Shown here piece by piece: positions 9,891-19,099 of a DNA stretch of 62,576 nt. The notes under the pieces were generated by a model. It was not told the origin of the DNA, did no database searches, and worked only from the letters and a program-made list of their open reading frames with translations. A program made the position numbers and the translations under genes. The stretch's first letter is position 1. The number at the start of each line of letters is the position of its first letter. The DNA is from an uncultured Prochlorococcus sp. (lineage in GTDB: Bacteria; Cyanobacteriota; Cyanobacteriia; PCC-6307; Cyanobiaceae). Location: contig CACNAI010000003.1 of assembly GCA_902618335.1 (NCBI GenBank), positions 1 to 62,576 on the forward strand, given 5' to 3'.

Positions 9891-10076
9891 TTAATTACTA
9901 TTTTTAAACCTATCCATGACCAGTTGTAACATATCCACTACATCTCCATCGGTTAAATTTAAATCCTTCTTTAAGTCATTGCAAGTTAAATTCATTTCAA
10001 GTGCTGCTTCAGCCATATGATTAACTTTTTGGTTATCACCGCCCAATGATATAAAGGGATTGAAGTTTTCTATCAT
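9891..10076 (-). CDS. Hypothetical protein (61 aa)
   Basis: ORF. Confidence 0.55.
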   Translation of the reverse strand: MIENFNPFISLGGDNQKVNHMAEAALEMNLTCNDLKKDLNLTDGDVVDMLQLVMDRFKNSN

Positions 10077-10177
10077 TTAATACTTGTTATTACCACCTAG
10101 TTCTAGCTAAGAAATAATCAATTATCATTTATTGATACAGAAGCTTATAAATATGTTATTTAATATTTAGAAAGTTT

Positions 10178-10564
10178 TTATTTTTTAACAAGAGATGTTG
10201 ATATGCCTTTTGATATCAATGCGAATCTTCTAGCTCTGACTAGTAAAGGAAATATCACATTAGTTCGTTTATTTGATTTAAAAAGTCCAGAAAGTAACAA
10301 AAGTAAACTACTCGTGGGATTATTTATCTGCTTGCAAATAGTATTAATCGCATAGGCCCCATGAAAGATATCTTGATCTTTTAGTAGAATAGCTCCTTTA
10401 TCTAGGTCATAACCTTTATCTAAAAGGGATTTAATTAGAGTTAAATTTTTACGGCCATCAAGAATTTTAATATTAGTTATATTGCTTTTGATTTCTAGGA
10501 GCTCAGCAAAATGATTACAGAATGGGCATTCTCCATCATAAATGAAGGTATAGTTGGAAGTCAT
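10178..10564 (-). CDS. DCC-family thiol-disulfide oxidoreductase (DUF393)
   Basis: FIYDGECPFCNHF CxxC motif at N terminus. Confidence 0.85.
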   Translation of the reverse strand: MTSNYTFIYDGECPFCNHFAELLEIKSNITNIKILDGRKNLTLIKSLLDKGYDLDKGAILLKDQDIFHGAYAINTICKQINNPTSSLLLLLSGLFKSNKRTNVIFPLLVRARRFALISKGISTSLVKK

Positions 10565-10765
10565 TAGAAAAACACAGTTTTAAACGTCCAGAAGTAAGCC
10601 AACAAAAGAGTCTTTTCCCGATAATAAAGCAAAAAATAAAAATTTTGTGGATTTTTAATAAAGGGATAGCTAAAAGATTCTACTAATTACGAAGAAATGT
10701 CTCAATATAGGTATATTTTTCATAAAAATCTGTATGCTTACTCGGAGATATTATGTTTTAAAATC

Positions 10766-10903
10766 ATGAATTTATTAGCTTCTTTTGCTTTAGGTGGTTT
10801 CAATCCTTGGGCAGCAGGCTTTGGAATTGGCTCCTTAGTCCTTTTTGGTCTTGTGGGTCTTGTTGCTGGTCCAAACCTAAAGAATTTTGACCCTGATGCA
10901 TAA
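10766..10903 (+). CDS. Small membrane protein (45 aa; MNLLASFALGGFNPWAAGFGIGSLVLFGLVGLVAGPNLKNFDPDA), probably photosynthesis-associated
   Basis: Internal ATG of ORF 10697..10903; upstream 23 aa lack coding character; followed by a strong terminator. Confidence 0.6.
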   Translation: MNLLASFALGGFNPWAAGFGIGSLVLFGLVGLVAGPNLKNFDPDA

Positions 10904-10928
10904 ATCATCAAGTTAAATATAGATTTTT

Positions 10929-10955
10929 TAAAGACTCTTCAGAGTCTTTTTTTAT
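10929..10955 (+). terminator. Rho-independent terminator
   Basis: AAAGACTCT-TC-AGAGTCTTT stem followed by T-run. Confidence 0.85.
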
Positions 10956-11009
10956 GCAGTTTTTTAAATTTATTTTTAGAATCAGATTAAATTATATTTT
11001 GCCAAAGAA

Positions 11010-11279
11010 ATGTTGTTTAATCCTTTTTATCCATTTACTTTTCTGAAAATCTCTACTCTTAAAGCTACTATCGTTTTTTTAACAATACTTTTAATTAAAT
11101 CAAATTTGCTTAGATTAAAAGGGGGAATAATAGGAGGTCTTTTTGCCTTGATACTAATATCAGGAATTTTTGCCTCTAGTACCATAGCTTTAGGATCCTT
11201 AGTTTATGCTTATCGATTAAAGAAGAAATCTAATCTTGATGATAATCAAATACAGGATTTAGAAACTGTTAATGTTTAG
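11010..11279 (+). CDS. Small membrane protein (89 aa)
   Basis: ORF with hydrophobic segments. Confidence 0.55.
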   Translation: MLFNPFYPFTFLKISTLKATIVFLTILLIKSNLLRLKGGIIGGLFALILISGIFASSTIALGSLVYAYRLKKKSNLDDNQIQDLETVNV

Positions 11280-11311
11280 GATATTCTGTAAGTTAAATTA
11301 AGTTGGAAAAT

Positions 11312-11428
11312 TTAAAATGGAGTTCCAGGGACAAAATGCAAGACTAGAAACCCAAAACCGGCAGCAAAAACTATTGATACTGCGATGATAAGAAGGCCCG
11401 ATGCCATTCCCCCTTCGTTAAATGCCAT
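11312..11428 (-). CDS. Tiny membrane protein (38 aa; MAFNEGGMASGLLIIAVSIVFAAGFGFLVLHFVPGTPF)
   Basis: Direct translation; one TM; not in ORF track. Confidence 0.6.
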   Translation of the reverse strand: MAFNEGGMASGLLIIAVSIVFAAGFGFLVLHFVPGTPF

Positions 11429-11497
11429 ATAGTTAGTAATTTTTAATTAATAATAGAACATATTTGTTCCCAAGTAATAGTTCTAATTACTCATATA

Positions 11498-11695
11498 TCA
11501 TCCAAATTTATTATTAATGGTAAATAACAGTAAAAATATGGAAGTTAATGAGATGATAAAACCAAATATTATTAATGGTTTAGATTTAACGTTGTTTTCT
11601 TCTTTTGGGCTATTTTTAGAAGATACTAAGTTACTTTTTCTTTTAGAGAGAAGATTGGGGAAAGGTTTAATCACGATAAATTTGAGATCTAGCAA
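11498..11695 (-). CDS. Small membrane protein (65 aa), probably co-transcribed with DUF3303 gene
   Basis: C-terminal TM; starts 1 nt downstream of the 11697..12050 gene; preferred to antisense ORF 11517..11705. Confidence 0.5.
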   Translation of the reverse strand: MLDLKFIVIKPFPNLLSKRKSNLVSSKNSPKEENNVKSKPLIIFGFIISLTSIFLLLFTINNKFG

Positions 11696-11696
11696 A

Positions 11697-12050
11697 TTAC
11701 CCTAAAGTTTTAAATAAATTTTTATGGTAATCAACAATATTTTGACAACTTATTACAGGTGTAAATTCCATATGAATGCCAAATTTAGCTCTCCATGGAG
11801 CAAAATGCTCAAAAATTTCTTTATCACTATGTGCCTTACATAAACAAACTACCCTTCCTTCCCCTGGAGCATGCACTCTAAATAACATTTCAAATTTGTC
11901 AGTTTTATCTGATTTCGCAATTTCACCATTTTCCCAAGCCTCTACGAATAATTGATAAGCTTTTACTTGATTTTCAATGTCTGGGAATTGGCAGTCAGCT
12001 AGAAATAATTGCATAAGAATACTCTTAAGATATTGTCTATTATCGCTCAA
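11697..12050 (-). CDS. DUF3303-like protein
   Basis: MLFRVHAPGEGRVVCLCKAHSDKEIFEHFAPWRAKFG motif. Confidence 0.7.
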   Translation of the reverse strand: MSDNRQYLKSILMQLFLADCQFPDIENQVKAYQLFVEAWENGEIAKSDKTDKFEMLFRVHAPGEGRVVCLCKAHSDKEIFEHFAPWRAKFGIHMEFTPVISCQNIVDYHKNLFKTLG

Positions 12051-12106
12051 ATAATCAATTTATTAATGGAACTGTTTGAATTTGAAGATTAGAAATAAGT
12101 ATTTTC

Positions 12107-12256
12107 CTAAATAAAGTGAGAAGATAGAGTCTCAAGAAATTTTCCAATATCTTTTTTATATAAACTATCTGTGATTTTTAAAGAGAATAATTCGTAATCA
12201 TTTAGATCTTTTTTTTTATCAAAATTAATATTTCCTTTTAATGAAATATTTTTCAT
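12107..12256 (-). CDS. Small hypothetical protein (49 aa; MKNISLKGNINFDKKKDLNDYELFSLKITDSLYKKDIGKFLETLSSHFI)
   Basis: Direct translation; not in ORF track. Confidence 0.4.
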   Translation of the reverse strand: MKNISLKGNINFDKKKDLNDYELFSLKITDSLYKKDIGKFLETLSSHFI

Positions 12257-12375
12257 GATTGCATTGATATCTATTTAAAATTTAAACAAATATAGATAAA
12301 AGGCAAATTTCTTTACATAATGTTTTTTATGAGAGAAATTTTTAGTTCAATTAGATAAAAATAAATTTATTTAAT

Positions 12376-12699
12376 TTAAGAGTTAATCAATTTTCCTAAA
12401 ATATATAAAAAAGCATTAGTCAAAGAAAAAATTACAGTTAATAGAGATGCAATAACGGGTAATAAATTAAACCATAGTTGCGAGGTTGACATTTTTGAAT
12501 CAATAGGCATAAAATTGTTTCTTTTTTTAATTCTTATTTGTAGCCAAAAAATAGACAATGGATAAATAATTCTTGAGAAATTAATTAACATAAAAGGTAT
12601 AAAACCTTTGTTTGAATAAAGTATAAATCCTGAAAAAAAGTATAACGTCCAAACTAGAACTCTTTGAATAAGAATTAATTCCTTGCTTTTACTAGACAT
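12376..12699 (-). CDS. Small membrane protein (107 aa)
   Basis: ORF with several TM segments. Confidence 0.6.
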   Translation of the reverse strand: MSSKSKELILIQRVLVWTLYFFSGFILYSNKGFIPFMLINFSRIIYPLSIFWLQIRIKKRNNFMPIDSKMSTSQLWFNLLPVIASLLTVIFSLTNAFLYILGKLINS

Positions 12700-12705
12700 T
12701 ATTAG

Positions 12706-13182
12706 TTAATTAGCTTTTATAATTTTAATCATTTTATATCTTTCAAAAAAAATGTTATTTATAATTACTTTTTCTTTACGTATAATTTCCCATTTATTTT
12801 TTAGAAATAATTTATAACTTATTAAGCTTGCTTCAGTTGAAAGAGAATCTAAACCTTCTTTGTTAGCTTCATCTTCTATTTTATGCAGTAACTTAGAGCC
12901 GTAGCCTTTTCTTTGGAATTTGCCTTTACAGTAAAATAATGCAATTCTATCTGTGGGATATCTTATAGCAAAAGCAATAATAATTCCTTCTTTACTTAGA
13001 AGCCATCCTTTCCCTTTAGTTATTGTCTTATCAAAATTTAAATTATTCCAGGCTTGGCTTGACCAAGCTCTTTTTTGTTCTTGACTATAAATTGTTTCAT
13101 TTAAAGATTGAATTGAATCAAAATAAACCTTCTTTAATTCCAGTTGATCTTTGATGGTAATTTGTCTTAAATTCATAAACAA
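12706..13182 (-). CDS. GNAT-family N-acetyltransferase
   Basis: FYCKGKFQRKGYGSKLLHKIEDEA acetyl-CoA binding motif. Confidence 0.88.
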   Translation of the reverse strand: MFMNLRQITIKDQLELKKVYFDSIQSLNETIYSQEQKRAWSSQAWNNLNFDKTITKGKGWLLSKEGIIIAFAIRYPTDRIALFYCKGKFQRKGYGSKLLHKIEDEANKEGLDSLSTEASLISYKLFLKNKWEIIRKEKVIINNIFFERYKMIKIIKAN

Positions 13183-13196
13183 ATCTTTTATTTAAT

Positions 13197-13877
13197 ATGC
13201 ATACTAAAAATATAGTCGCAGTTGGTGGAGGAGGGTTTGGACGTTCTTTAGGCTCTCTTGAAATTGAAAAATATATAATTTCTTTAATTAATAAAAAAAG
13301 ACCAAAAGTTTGCTTTATTCCAACTGCATCTGGTGAAAGTAGTTTGTACAAACTAAATTTTTATAGAGCATTTTCTAAACTTGATTGTATAACAAGCCAT
13401 ATTGATTTTTTTTCTAGAACAGAAAACTTAGAAGATAAAGTTTTAACTCAAGACATTATTTATGTTGGCGGAGGAAATACAAAAAGTATGTTAGCTGTGT
13501 GGAAAGAATGGAATTTACATAAGATTTTGCAAAATGCTTATGAAAAAGGAATCGTAATGAGTGGTGTAAGTGCTGGGGCTATTTGTTGGTTCGATAAAGG
13601 TATAACAGACTCTTATGCTGACGAATTAGCCATAATTGATTGTTTAGGAATAGTTGATGGTATTGCTTGTCCTCATTTCGATGAAGAGAAAGAGAGAGAA
13701 CCTTATGTTAATAATGTTATTAAGAGAGAAATTATTGATTCTTGTATTTGTATAGAGGGTAATTGTGCCTTGCATATCAAAAATGACTTTGAATATTCCT
13801 CAATAGATTTTGGTAATGGTAAAAAGTGTTTTAAAGTCTATATGGAAAATAATAATTTAAAGAAAGAAATCCTTTAA
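13197..13877 (+). CDS. Peptidase S51 family (dipeptidase E-like)
   Basis: YVGGGNTKSML and GVSAGAICWF nucleophile elbow. Confidence 0.88.
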   Translation: MHTKNIVAVGGGGFGRSLGSLEIEKYIISLINKKRPKVCFIPTASGESSLYKLNFYRAFSKLDCITSHIDFFSRTENLEDKVLTQDIIYVGGGNTKSMLAVWKEWNLHKILQNAYEKGIVMSGVSAGAICWFDKGITDSYADELAIIDCLGIVDGIACPHFDEEKEREPYVNNVIKREIIDSCICIEGNCALHIKNDFEYSSIDFGNGKKCFKVYMENNNLKKEIL

Positions 13878-13899
13878 AATAAAATATCTTAAGTATATT

Positions 13900-14376
13900 T
13901 TAGATCTCTTCATTTTTTGAGATAGAAGTAAATTCAATACCTTTGTACTTTATAAATGATGCAGTCCATACTTCTTTAGAAAGATTGCCAAGGTATTTTA
14001 GGAACTGTTGTGTATCTCCGTCTCTTATCCATTCAGATTTTATAAATGGAAGCTCTTTCTGCATTCTTTTAGGATGCATATGAACCAAAAGTAAACCTTT
14101 ATCTTCAGAGGCCCTTTTCAATGCCCCTTCATCACTCCTTTGAAAAACTCTAAGTAAAAGATTTAAAACAACTTCTTCTCCTAGCTTCTTGAAATTTTCT
14201 GGATCATCTAAATTATCTTTAACTTCTTTTCCTCCTAGAGGCATTGCTCTTAAGAGGTTTTGCTCTATTAATGCTATCGCAATTAAATAATCTTGGCTTG
14301 CCATATTTTTAAATTTACTTTTTTGGTATTCTAACCTCTCGAGTACATTAAAATCTTTTAAGGTTAATTGATTCAC
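13900..14376 (-). CDS. Conserved hypothetical protein (158 aa)
   Basis: ORF. Confidence 0.65.
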   Translation of the reverse strand: MNQLTLKDFNVLERLEYQKSKFKNMASQDYLIAIALIEQNLLRAMPLGGKEVKDNLDDPENFKKLGEEVVLNLLLRVFQRSDEGALKRASEDKGLLLVHMHPKRMQKELPFIKSEWIRDGDTQQFLKYLGNLSKEVWTASFIKYKGIEFTSISKNEEI

Positions 14377-14720
14377 TAAAAAATTAGAAATTAATTAATT
14401 GTGTTTTTATGAAGTTGCACCTTTTTTTATTTTTTAATCATACTCAATTTTAAAATATGACATCTCTTTGTGTTTTTTCTATATTCTTTTATATCTCTAT
14501 ATGTCACGGCCAGGAATATTTTTTTCAAAGAACTGGAAATCTTTGAGTGAAAATATTTAAAAGTCAGTTTCAGAGAAAAAATGTAATAAAAGCAGAATTA
14601 AAAGTTTTTACTAGCGATTCATAATTAATAGTAAAAAATAAAAATATTACCTAAATTATTAGTCGTAGCAAATGAATGTATTCGTTAAAATAATCAAATA
14701 TAAATTGTATGTACTAATTA

Positions 14721-15524
14721 ATGATTAGTAATTTAAGATTTGAATTGTCATTTAAAAATATTTCGCAGTTAGAGAAAAAACTAAATTTTTGTAAGTTAAA
14801 TAAAATAAATAATATTAATATTCCCTGTAAGGGAATTATTAAGAAGGATTTTTTTAATTCAACGATTAAATATATATTGAAATATCATAATGAATTCAAT
14901 GTAACTTATCACTATAGTCTTTATCATCAATACTCTCAAAATATAGAAAAATCATATAAAGATCTTTTGGATTTTTTAAGAAATTCTCATTTAAATAGAA
15001 ATTATGAAATTCTTCTTGTGTCAGGATCTAACAAGAAAAAAAATTTTGATGCATTAAATGTTTTAAGTAAAATAAAAGAAGAAAAAAATTTAAAAGTTAA
15101 ATTAGGCATAGCCTATAATCCATATTTGAAAAAATATTATAATGATTATTCAGAAAGGGAAAGATTCGATAGGAAACTTTCTTCAGGATTAATAAATTCA
15201 ATTTGGTTTCAATATGGAACGGATATTAAAGAACTTCAGAATGAACTGAACCATATCAAGAAAGTAGCAAAATATGAAAAAATACATCTATTTGGAAGTC
15301 TATTAATTCCATCAAAACAATTTATAGCGAGGTTTAAATTTCGTCCTTGGAAAGGGGTTCATATCTCAGAAAAATTTTTATTTTCTATAGATGATTTTTA
15401 TGATTTTACAAGAGATTTAGTTCAATTTTATGAACATAATAATATTACTCCTGTAATTGAAACTGATTTTGCATCATCAGATAAACTTGATTTAATTTAT
15501 AGTTTCATTCGCAATAAAAGATAA
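14721..15524 (+). CDS. Methylenetetrahydrofolate-reductase-like TIM-barrel protein
   Basis: KVKLGIAYNPY…RKLSSGLINSIWFQYGTD…FRPWKGVHIS layout resembling MTHFR-family C-terminal half. Confidence 0.55.
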   Translation: MISNLRFELSFKNISQLEKKLNFCKLNKINNINIPCKGIIKKDFFNSTIKYILKYHNEFNVTYHYSLYHQYSQNIEKSYKDLLDFLRNSHLNRNYEILLVSGSNKKKNFDALNVLSKIKEEKNLKVKLGIAYNPYLKKYYNDYSERERFDRKLSSGLINSIWFQYGTDIKELQNELNHIKKVAKYEKIHLFGSLLIPSKQFIARFKFRPWKGVHISEKFLFSIDDFYDFTRDLVQFYEHNNITPVIETDFASSDKLDLIYSFIRNKR

Positions 15525-16717
15525 TGCCTGACAATTTAAAAATTATGAAAAGTGATTTTTCATACGACCTATTAATAATTGGTGGAGGAATATCTGCATG
15601 TGTATTTGCTTCAAAGTATCTTCAAAATAACATTTCAAAAAAAATTGCATTAATTGAGATTGGACGCGGACTTGGAGGGAGATCAAGTACAAGAACAAGC
15701 AAAAGATTTAAAGGTTGGAAACTTAATCATGGTGCTCCAAATTTTAATATAAGCAACAGTAAAGATAATCTTCTATTAAAAAATTATATTAATGAATTAT
15801 TGGTAAATAAATTTATTAAAATTGACGATTCAGAATTGATTTCTCTAGGCGATGAAAAAAAATTAGAAAGTATTAAAAAATCCAACTTTTATTGCGGGGA
15901 CAGTTATCTTTCTTCATTTTCTATGGGTGAATTATCCCAAAAGATTATTGAGTTAAGTAACTTAAGAGATAAGATCGATTTATTTTTTGGAACTTTAATT
16001 GTTGATTTGAAATTTAATAATAATGGATGGATATTGACTTCTAACAAAGGAGATGAATTAAGATCTAAATATATAATTTGTTCAACTAATTTGTTATTAC
16101 ATAAAAGGTCTCTGAAAATATTGAACATAAATCAAATTCCATTAAGAAAAGCTATTCCTAAGAATAAAGATAAAAATATTGATTTGCTTTTAAATTTTTT
16201 AGATAAGCAATCATTTATTCCTAGACTAACTTTTTTAATTTATACAAATGAAAAATATCGTTATAAAGATTTTTATTCTAAGAAATATAGGTATTTCTAT
16301 TTAAATAAAAGTCTGGAGGATAAATATAAATTCGAAAGGGTTATTTTTCAATTACAAGAAAACAATAAATTAGGAATTGTAATACATACAAAAAATAAAG
16401 ATTTTATTAATTCATATATAAATAGGAGAGATGAGGAATTCTTTAAACAACTTATATTTGCAAATTTTAATGAATTGTTTAGTAATAATAATTCAGTAAA
16501 TCAATTAACTTGTAATGAGGGAATCTCTATTATGAAATGGAGAGCTTCACAACCTTCTGGATGCGCCGTCCCATTATCTTTGCAATTAAGCAAAAAATAT
16601 AGAATTGGATTTTGTGGAGATTGGTTTGAAGGAGAAGGATTTGGTAGAATTGAAGGCTCAATTTTAAGTGCTTTAATATTAGAAGAAAAATTTAAAAATC
16701 ATTTAAATAAAATTTAA
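15524..16717 (+). CDS. FAD-dependent oxidoreductase, renalase/amine-oxidase-like
   Basis: LLIIGGGISACVFASKYL dinucleotide fold, GLGGRSSTRTS; C-terminal GFCGDWFEGEGFGRIEGSILSA; TAATG overlap with upstream gene. Confidence 0.8.
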   Translation: MPDNLKIMKSDFSYDLLIIGGGISACVFASKYLQNNISKKIALIEIGRGLGGRSSTRTSKRFKGWKLNHGAPNFNISNSKDNLLLKNYINELLVNKFIKIDDSELISLGDEKKLESIKKSNFYCGDSYLSSFSMGELSQKIIELSNLRDKIDLFFGTLIVDLKFNNNGWILTSNKGDELRSKYIICSTNLLLHKRSLKILNINQIPLRKAIPKNKDKNIDLLLNFLDKQSFIPRLTFLIYTNEKYRYKDFYSKKYRYFYLNKSLEDKYKFERVIFQLQENNKLGIVIHTKNKDFINSYINRRDEEFFKQLIFANFNELFSNNNSVNQLTCNEGISIMKWRASQPSGCAVPLSLQLSKKYRIGFCGDWFEGEGFGRIEGSILSALILEEKFKNHLNKI

Positions 16718-17294
16718 GTATCTGATCAATATTGGTATTCTTTGTAATAGTAAATGAATTTGAATAATTTTTTATATTTTTATTTTTGAATTTCTGATAA
16801 TAAATATCCCATGATTTTAAGAAATCTTCTTCAGCTTGTTTTTTTACCTTACCCCTTTCTGTTATATCTCTTTGAATAACTCTTTTCATGCACTCATTTT
16901 TATTAATTTTTAATTCTAAAAAATAATGTTTTTGATTACATAATGTGTTTGATAACTCTCTAGCAAAAATACCTTCAATAATCATAAGATTTATATTATT
17001 TACTTTTTTTAAGAAACTATTTATTGTTTTCGTTTGGAAATTATAAGAACGCTTGTTGATTGAAGTACCATTATTAAGAATATAATTAAAATCTTTTTTA
17101 AATAGTTTGTAATTAAAACTAATCCTTTTATCGTAATAACCAACTACAACTTTTGATAATAAATTACTTATAATTCCTGTTTTATAGTAATTGTCTGTAC
17201 TTATAATAATTCCATCTTTAATTTTTAATTTTATTTGATTTGATAAGGTTGTTTTACCGCTACCAGAAGGTCCACTAATAAATATAATTTTCAT
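16692..17294 (-). CDS. Uridine-kinase-like P-loop kinase
   Basis: FISGPSGSGKTTLSNQI Walker A, ISTDNYYK, LMIEGIFA motifs. Confidence 0.8.
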   Translation of the reverse strand: MKIIFISGPSGSGKTTLSNQIKLKIKDGIIISTDNYYKTGIISNLLSKVVVGYYDKRISFNYKLFKKDFNYILNNGTSINKRSYNFQTKTINSFLKKVNNINLMIIEGIFARELSNTLCNQKHYFLELKINKNECMKRVIQRDITERGKVKKQAEEDFLKSWDIYYQKFKNKNIKNYSNSFTITKNTNIDQILKFYLNDF

Positions 17295-17489
17295 TTTCTA
17301 TATTCTACTCTCTATTAAAACTCTAATTTTACTATTACAAAATCTTTTAAATTATGAAACTAATTATTTTTTATTTTTGTATATGTTAAAGATGTTGCGA
17401 TGGCTTATAAACTTGCATAAATATTGAATATGTGTCTTTATATATATGTAAATAAATTAATTCCATTCAATCTTCTATATTTATGTCAT

Positions 17490-17507
17490 AAATTCCTACT
17501 GGAATTT
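17490..17507. promoter_or_regulatory. Inverted repeat AAATTCC-TACT-GGAATTT just upstream of a TAGAAT -10-like box
   Basis: Perfect 7-bp arms; about 50 nt upstream of the 17556 CDS. Confidence 0.4.
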
Positions 17508-17555
17508 GATAGAATATTCTTATTGGAGACTTAATTTTATTACTTATACATAGCA

Positions 17556-17909
17556 ATGATTTCTAAATTTTTAGGTAAACTAAAATCTATTCTATTTAAA
17601 AGTGGATCATCCCCTGAGACTCCCTTAAAGAAAGAAAAGAAAACAATTAAGTCTGCAAAATCAACAAAAACAAAAACGAAAGCAAAAACGAAAGCAAAAA
17701 CGAAAGCAAAAACGAAAGCAAAAACGGCTAATTCAAAGAAAAATATTGAAACCTTAACAGCACTTCCTGGTGTTGGAGCTAAAAGTGCTAAGGCTTTGTA
17801 TGAGGCTGGATTTAAAACAAAAGAAGCAATTATTGCTGCTGATGAAAAAGATCTTCTTGCTGTTTCAGGTGTTGGAATAAACCTTGTCAAAAAGCTAAAA
17901 GAGCTTTAA
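17556..17909 (+). CDS. Helix-hairpin-helix DNA-binding protein with Lys/Ala-rich (KTKAK) repeat segment
   Basis: LTALPGVGAKSAKALYEAGF…LLAVSGVGINLVKKL HhH motifs. Confidence 0.75.
   Translation: MISKFLGKLKSILFKSGSSPETPLKKEKKTIKSAKSTKTKTKAKTKAKTKAKTKAKTANSKKNIETLTALPGVGAKSAKALYEAGFKTKEAIIAADEKDLLAVSGVGINLVKKLKEL
17665..17726 (+). repeat. In-frame 12-bp tandem repeat (CGAAAGCAAAAA x4 at 17677-17724 plus degenerate flank)
   Basis: Seen directly; encodes KTKAKTKAKTKAKTKAK. Confidence 0.9.
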
Positions 17910-17983
17910 AAATAAATTTTTTATTTTATCTAAAATAATATTCAGAAATTATTTGGTATAAATCTACAAAATAGAAGTTATAG

Positions 17984-18160
17984 CTACCTTCTTCTTGCTT
18001 TTCTTCTTTGTTGAAGCTTCCTTTTATATTTTTCGATGGGAGTTTCGTGATGCCTAAGTCTTTTCAAATCTGCAAAGATACCTGATTTAGATACTTGCCT
18101 CTTAAATCTTCTAAGGGCTGATTCAATGCCCTCGTTTTCTCCAACTGTAACTTGTGTCAA
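17984..18160 (-). CDS. rpsU: 30S ribosomal protein S21 (58 aa), TTG start
   Basis: Translation (TTG)[47 protein letters not shown]…KARRR*. Confidence 0.95.
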
Positions 18161-18238
18161 AGTTTTCTAAATAAAATATATTCTACCACCTTACCAGATT
18201 TATTTTTATTTTAAAAATCCAATTCAAGGATTATGGGT

Positions 18239-18706
18239 TTATTTATTTTGTTTTTTTGACCACTCTACAAATCCTTTTTTATTACTTTTTATATCTTGTA
18301 AGGATTCAAAATAATATTTTTTCCAACTATTTTTTGGTAATCCAAGGAATATCATTAGATTTAATGGGTATTGGTTACTATCAGAACAACTTCTGAAATC
18401 ATCTCTGAATAAAAATATCTGCTTTTTTAAAGCAATTGCAATACCCAATTCAATCATTACACCTTCATCTGGTGGCGTTCCATTTACAATCGCAAAAATG
18501 CAATCACATTTTTTTAAATCATCGAAATTGCTATGTGCTAGTTCATATGCCCATTCACCTTCCTTTTGTATTATGTGTTTTGTTCTCTCAAAAGGTTCAT
18601 AAACTTCAATATTTAAATTATTGAATATATCAATAAATTCATATAAGAGTTTTTTAGTTTGTTTTGAAAATCCATATGGACTTGCTAAGTATAATTTTTT
18701 TTTCAA
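18239..18706 (-). CDS. Nucleoside 2-deoxyribosyltransferase-like protein
   Basis: LYLASPYGF, CDCIFAIVNGTPPDEGVMIELGIAIAL motif. Confidence 0.85.
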   Translation of the reverse strand: MKKKLYLASPYGFSKQTKKLLYEFIDIFNNLNIEVYEPFERTKHIIQKEGEWAYELAHSNFDDLKKCDCIFAIVNGTPPDEGVMIELGIAIALKKQIFLFRDDFRSCSDSNQYPLNLMIFLGLPKNSWKKYYFESLQDIKSNKKGFVEWSKKQNK

Positions 18707-19098
18707 ATAACCCTCCTTTTTTTGATGTATTCCGCCCGGTCATTTTGTGAGTTAGCAGTGTTTTCCCAAGGGAAAACTATCCATTCACTTTTTCTTGATA
18801 TATGTACAGTATTCCACCATATGGGTTTGATTTTACTGAATAAAACAAAAAACATAGCTCCCTCAATATTTTTGAAGGTGTTTAATGTAATACCTGTTTC
18901 ATAAATATCATCAACTATGAGCGAATTTTTCATTGGTTTTGAAATCAATTTTATTTTTAATTTATGACTTAGTGCTACAGCAAGACATAAACCACCTCTT
19001 GGCACTCCATATATTCCAGAAAACTCTATAAACTTACATTTGTTGTATATGTGTTCTACACTCTTATCAAATTGACTCCAAGTAAAGTGATTCACCAT
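18703..19098 (-). CDS. Phosphoribosyltransferase-domain protein
   Basis: IYGVPRGGLCLAVALSHKL and SLIVDDIYETGITL PRPP-binding motif; 4-nt overlap with 18239..18706. Confidence 0.8.
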   Translation of the reverse strand: MVNHFTWSQFDKSVEHIYNKCKFIEFSGIYGVPRGGLCLAVALSHKLKIKLISKPMKNSLIVDDIYETGITLNTFKNIEGAMFFVLFSKIKPIWWNTVHISRKSEWIVFPWENTANSQNDRAEYIKKRRVI

Positions 19099-19099
19099 C

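Noticed and set aside
11517-11705. Plus-strand ORF overlapping 11498..11695
   Set aside because: Minus-strand ORF has TM character and operon spacing; the plus ORF looks like its complement
13118-13351. Minus-strand ORF spanning GNAT/peptidase intergenic
   Set aside because: Overlaps starts of two well-supported genes
17665-17726. Tandem repeat considered as CRISPR or intergenic satellite
   Set aside because: 12-bp unit without spacers, in frame inside a CDS
17540-17890. Minus ORF with FAFVFAFVFAFV repeats
   Set aside because: Complement of the KTKAK repeat of the HhH gene, not a real protein
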